A stretch of DNA of 10,094 bases. Origin: Rickettsiales bacterium UBA1997 (lineage in GTDB: Bacteria; Pseudomonadota; Alphaproteobacteria; Rickettsiales; UBA1997). How positions within the stretch are numbered: position 1 is the first letter of the stretch; each line of letters begins with the position of its first letter. The position numbers were made by a program, and so were the translations under genes. The notes beneath the pieces were generated by a model. That model saw only the letters and a program-made list of their open reading frames with translations, searched no databases and was not told the origin of the DNA. The DNA lies in NCBI GenBank assembly GCA_002335845.1, contig DDCV01000155.1, positions 5,725 through 15,818 on the forward strand. The letters run 5' to 3'. Positions 7,473 through 10,094 of this stretch are shown here, piece by piece.

Positions 7473-8181
7473 TTAAGAATGCCTTATCAAGATTATCTTC
7501 TTTAAACTTAGTTTTAAATTTTTTTGGCGTGCCTTTATAAATAATTTTGCTATTATTTAACACTGCAATTTCATCGCATATTTCATCCATATCTGATAAA
7601 ATATGTGAGCTAAAAAATATTGTTTTGCCGAGTTTTTTATAATTTATCATTTCATTTTTAAGATTTATACGCGCCTTGGGATCGAGGCCACTCATAGGCT
7701 CGTCTAAAATAACCAAATCAGCTTCACTCAAAAAAAGAGCTAAAAGACCTAGTTTTTGCGTCATGCCTTTGGAATATTTTTTAACTGGCTGACTTAATAC
7801 GGCAAAATCAAGATCTAAATTGTTGCATATATTTTCTGCTTTATGCAAATCGAGTTTTTTTTGATAAAAACCCAAGGCAAATTTAAGAAATTCCTTACCA
7901 CTTAGATGAGGCGAGGGTTGAAATTTTTCTGGCAAATAAAAAACATCTTTTCTGGCTATTGGATTTGAAGAATTGATGTGAAAAATAGAAATTTGACCGC
8001 TATCCTTATCTAAAAGATCGAGGATAATTTTAATTAAAGTTGTTTTACCTTGGCCATTGAGACCTATGAAGCCAAAAATATTCTTTTCTTTAACTTCAAG
8101 ATTTATGTTATCTAAAACAAGTCTATTAATAAAGCTTTTTGATATATTGGATATATTTAGAACGTTATTTGCTTTAAACAT
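7447..8181 (-). CDS. ABC-2-type transporter ATP-binding protein (CcmA/NatA-like)
   Basis: This is the cytoplasmic ATP-hydrolysing subunit of an ABC transporter, 244 residues, a usual length. Motifs in order: Walker A GLNGQGKTT at 40-48 (Leu41 and Gln44 replace the usual Pro and Ala), a Q-loop-like segment YLPEKFQ at 82-88, signature YSKGMTQ at 136-142 (the form typical of CcmA/ABC-2 exporter ATPases rather than LSGGQ), Walker B LVILDEP at 156-162 with catalytic Glu161, D-loop SGLD at 164-167, and H-loop His193 in SSHILSD. Subfamily membership suggests export of a lipid, polysaccharide, drug or peptide by a membrane permease. No permease gene lies next to it in this window, so the substrate cannot be named. 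It starts 17 bases after the response-regulator stop, so the two are likely co-transcribed. The C-terminus lies in a tetranucleotide repeat. Confidence 0.92.
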   Translation of the reverse strand: MFKANNVLNISNISKSFINRLVLDNINLEVKEKNIFGFIGLNGQGKTTLIKIILDLLDKDSGQISIFHINSSNPIARKDVFYLPEKFQPSPHLSGKEFLKFALGFYQKKLDLHKAENICNNLDLDFAVLSQPVKKYSKGMTQKLGLLALFLSEADLVILDEPMSGLDPKARINLKNEMINYKKLGKTIFFSSHILSDMDEICDEIAVLNNSKIIYKGTPKKFKTKFKEDNLDKAFLKSINQLIN

Positions 8182-8198
8182 TTAGGTTGAAAGATATT

Positions 8199-9251
8199 TT
8201 ATATTTTTACAAGTCGATATGATGGGATAATCAAAACTGCAACATTATCTTTACTCTCCACCACTTCAAAACGACAATTTTGTTGATCAAGAATTCGACC
8301 AATGGAACTCTCATCAATCTTGGTTTCCAGGCCTAGATTTCCTAATTTACTCGTAATAATAAATACCAACACCATTTGATCCATATGATCAGACATTACT
8401 CTTATGAGAATTTTACATTCAAAATCTATTTTAAATATTGATGATAAAATCTTTTTTAGCGACTCTTGAATAACTAATTTATCACACTTAATCCGTGGCA
8501 GATCTTCATCATCAATACTTTTTTCAATAGTAATTTTTTCACTATATTTTTGACTTAAACTACTGGTAAAATCTTTTAAAAATACCTCAATATCAAAAAT
8601 CTCCTCATTGGCATTGAGCTTCTGATCAATAACGCCCTCATCCAATGAGTTATCGATTGCAACCCTTAATTTTAGAGCGCTCTTATATATTTTTTCGAAA
8701 TCCTCAAGATATTTACGGTGAGGCAATGGGCCATAAGCCTGATCTTTAAGCCTTGTAGAGGTGCTGATTATTATGTTAAGATAATTTATCAAATCCCCCG
8801 TTAGAACTGAAGAAAATTGACTTTTAATGTTTTTGATATTTTTATTATGCTGACCTTCTAACTTAAGAGAATTTGTGGTTTTTTCACGAATTTTTGCAAT
8901 CATCAATTCAAAATCTATCGGCTTTATTAAATAATCATTAGCCGACATATTTACACCCTTCACAACATCATCTCTTTGCCCAAGTGCTGTTAAAAATATA
9001 AAAGGTACATTGTTGTGACGATTGTTAGAGTTAGATCTAATTAATTTTAGCAAGCCGTAGCCATCAACATTTGGCATCATTATATCAGAAATTATGAGAT
9101 CTGGCTTATTTTGCAAAAAAGATTCATAGCCTTTTTTACCATCTTTGGCTTCGAACACCTCAAATCCCTCGTCGCGCAGGATGTCCGATATGTTTTCTCT
9201 AATGTCTTGCTCATCTTCGACACATAGAATTTTTATTTTTCTTTCAGACAT
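8199..9251 (-). CDS. Response regulator receiver domain fused to a degenerate histidine-kinase-like module
   Basis: Residues 1-125 are a complete receiver (REC) domain: acidic pocket Glu12/Asp13, phosphoacceptor Asp56 in ISDIMMP, Thr88 in FLTA, and Lys110 followed by Pro111. It should therefore accept phosphate from a kinase. The C-terminal 225 residues contain no DNA-binding, GGDEF or other standard output domain. They read instead like a worn histidine-kinase core of the PleC/PdhS type. TGDLINYLN (151-159) lines up with SHELRTPLN of a HisKA domain, with Gly152 in place of the phosphorylated His. A YGPLPHRKYLEDFEKIYKSA-like stretch (173-192) follows as in alphaproteobacterial kinases. The block 250-275 resembles the LPxLxxDxxxLxQxLxNLLSNAxKF region, with Ser271 in place of the N-box Asn. 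The G-box ATP-lid glycines are absent. It is probably a signalling adaptor or phosphate sink. ChpT and DivL are distant precedents for altered kinase folds. The gene lies 47 bases after dnaX. Confidence 0.85.
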   Translation of the reverse strand: MSERKIKILCVEDEQDIRENISDILRDEGFEVFEAKDGKKGYESFLQNKPDLIISDIMMPNVDGYGLLKLIRSNSNNRHNNVPFIFLTALGQRDDVVKGVNMSANDYLIKPIDFELMIAKIREKTTNSLKLEGQHNKNIKNIKSQFSSVLTGDLINYLNIIISTSTRLKDQAYGPLPHRKYLEDFEKIYKSALKLRVAIDNSLDEGVIDQKLNANEEIFDIEVFLKDFTSSLSQKYSEKITIEKSIDDEDLPRIKCDKLVIQESLKKILSSIFKIDFECKILIRVMSDHMDQMVLVFIITSKLGNLGLETKIDESSIGRILDQQNCRFEVVESKDNVAVLIIPSYRLVKI

Positions 9252-9298
9252 TATTTGTGATATGTTTTAATAAATTTATGATTCACGCAAAAGATTTT

Positions 9299-10094
9299 TT
9301 AAGAAAGTATTTTGGAACCTTCAAAATTTCTTAATATTTCATTCACAAGATCATTGCTTTGATCTTTAATATTGTTATTATTGTCATTATTTTGCACTAC
9401 AATCTTATTTTCTTCATCACTCACTTTAAGTAAAACCTGTTGCAAATTAGGCAGAGCGATAACATAACACAACCTAACTATCAACATCTCAAAGGACATT
9501 TTCATTGATGTCGCAAAATTGATTTCGCTATATGATTTAGTCAAGATTTGCCAAAAGCGACTTAAACAATCGAGAGATATTTCATTGGCAATTTTTTTAA
9601 GATCACTAATCTGATTTGATGAATATCCCATTAGTTTTTGATTGCTGCCTACCTTAAGCAAAGTAGCATCGTGGATTAAGCTCATTAAATCCTTAATAAT
9701 TTGCAAAATATCAGAAGATTTAGCATAAATCTGTAAAAAATTATCCAAAGATTTTTTTGTATTACCCTCTAATAACAGCAACAATAATTCAATAATCTGA
9801 TTTAGATCATTTAAGCCAAGTAAATCTTGCAAATCATTTGATGAAGTATTTTTGGCATAATTATTTGCTGCTAAAACTTGATCCGTTAAAGATAAAGAAT
9901 CCCTAATTGATCCTTCTGACATTTTAGCAATAATTTCTAAAGCTTCTTTCTCAAACTCAAATCCCTCTTGCTGCAAAATATTTTTTAGATGAGCGCTGAT
10001 TTCAATCTCATCTAAGCGCCGCAGATCAAAGCGCATGCAGCGCGATAATATAGTAATTGGAACTTTTTTGATTTCAGTTGTGGCAAATATAAAT
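9299..10094 (-). CDS. dnaX: DNA polymerase III subunit gamma/tau, C-terminal part (5' end beyond the window)
   Basis: DnaX is the ATPase of the clamp loader that places the sliding clamp on primed DNA and ties the replicase together. The reading frame is open to the right edge, so the gene starts outside the window; the Met codon at 10036 is internal, because the codons before it encode FIFATTEIKKVPITILSRC, the classic DnaX sensor-1 and SRC (arginine finger) region. In the 264 visible residues, SRC is at 17-19, RFDLRR at 21-26, and the sensor-2 motif GSIRDSLSLTDQ at 61-72. The helical oligomerisation domain III fills about 85-205. The tail is short, with an Asn-rich linker (NNDNNNN, about 233-241), and ends in VNEILRNFEGSKILS, which resembles the conserved end of alphaproteobacterial DnaX. 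The Walker A and zinc-site part, about 150 residues, is off the window. I see no sign of the E. coli gamma frameshift site. Confidence 0.95.
   Translation of the reverse strand, partial: FIFATTEIKKVPITILSRCMRFDLRRLDEIEISAHLKNILQQEGFEFEKEALEIIAKMSEGSIRDSLSLTDQVLAANNYAKNTSSNDLQDLLGLNDLNQIIELLLLLLEGNTKKSLDNFLQIYAKSSDILQIIKDLMSLIHDATLLKVGSNQKLMGYSSNQISDLKKIANEISLDCLSRFWQILTKSYSEINFATSMKMSFEMLIVRLCYVIALPNLQQVLLKVSDEENKIVVQNNDNNNNIKDQSNDLVNEILRNFEGSKILS

Noticed and set aside
9252..9298. Terminator or promoter between dnaX and the response regulator
   Set aside because: No inverted repeat is visible; the best -10-like element (CATAAA) has no good -35 partner, so read-through from dnaX is the simpler reading.
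10034..10036. ATG at 10036 as the start of a short dnaX-like gene
   Set aside because: The codons upstream, up to the window edge, encode the conserved sensor-1 and SRC motif of DnaX, so this Met is internal.

Overview
The window is about two-thirds A+T and gene-dense, and every gene I can support lies on the minus strand, so transcription runs from right to left. The best taxonomic clue is the valyl-tRNA synthetase. It carries the archaeal-type signature (TPPPTVSG, HMGH, DDNGLPTER) rather than the usual bacterial one (DHAGIATQ), and this is a known peculiarity of Rickettsia. The AT-rich composition, the alphaproteobacterial-looking C-terminus of DnaX and the PleC/PdhS-like remnant in the response regulator also point to Rickettsiales or a close host-associated alphaproteobacterium. 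Species and genus cannot be read from the sequence.

Right-hand block (10094 down to 5587): the 3' part of dnaX (cut by the window edge), a response regulator whose C-terminal half looks like an eroded histidine kinase core, an ABC-transporter ATPase without a permease beside it, a prepilin-like protein with a LamG/jelly-roll-type passenger, and folD. Gaps are 47, 17, 20 and 10 bases, so the five genes could be one transcription unit. It ends at a hairpin just after the folD stop (5559-5588).

Middle block (5483 down to 713): a membrane-anchored YfgM/TPR_21-like protein overlaps by 14 bases a BamB-like beta-propeller lipoprotein, which is followed after 3 bases by valS. The first two genes suggest envelope and outer-membrane-protein assembly. 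valS is a housekeeping gene that appears to ride in the same transcript.

Left-hand block (652 to the left edge): an open reading frame of at least 217 codons that runs off the window. It encodes a low-complexity protein with recurring I-P-x-A motifs, a proline run and a serine run, and I do not recognise it. It is served by a perfect consensus promoter (TTGACA, 17 bases, TATAAT) whose -35 box contains the valS stop codon.

No tRNA, rRNA, CRISPR, insertion sequence or phage feature is visible, and no stretch over 300 bases lacks a gene. None of the seven starts inside the window has a clear Shine-Dalgarno sequence. The most noteworthy items are the REC plus pseudo-kinase protein, the perfect promoter overlapping valS with its unrecognised target gene, and the orphan LamG pseudopilin.
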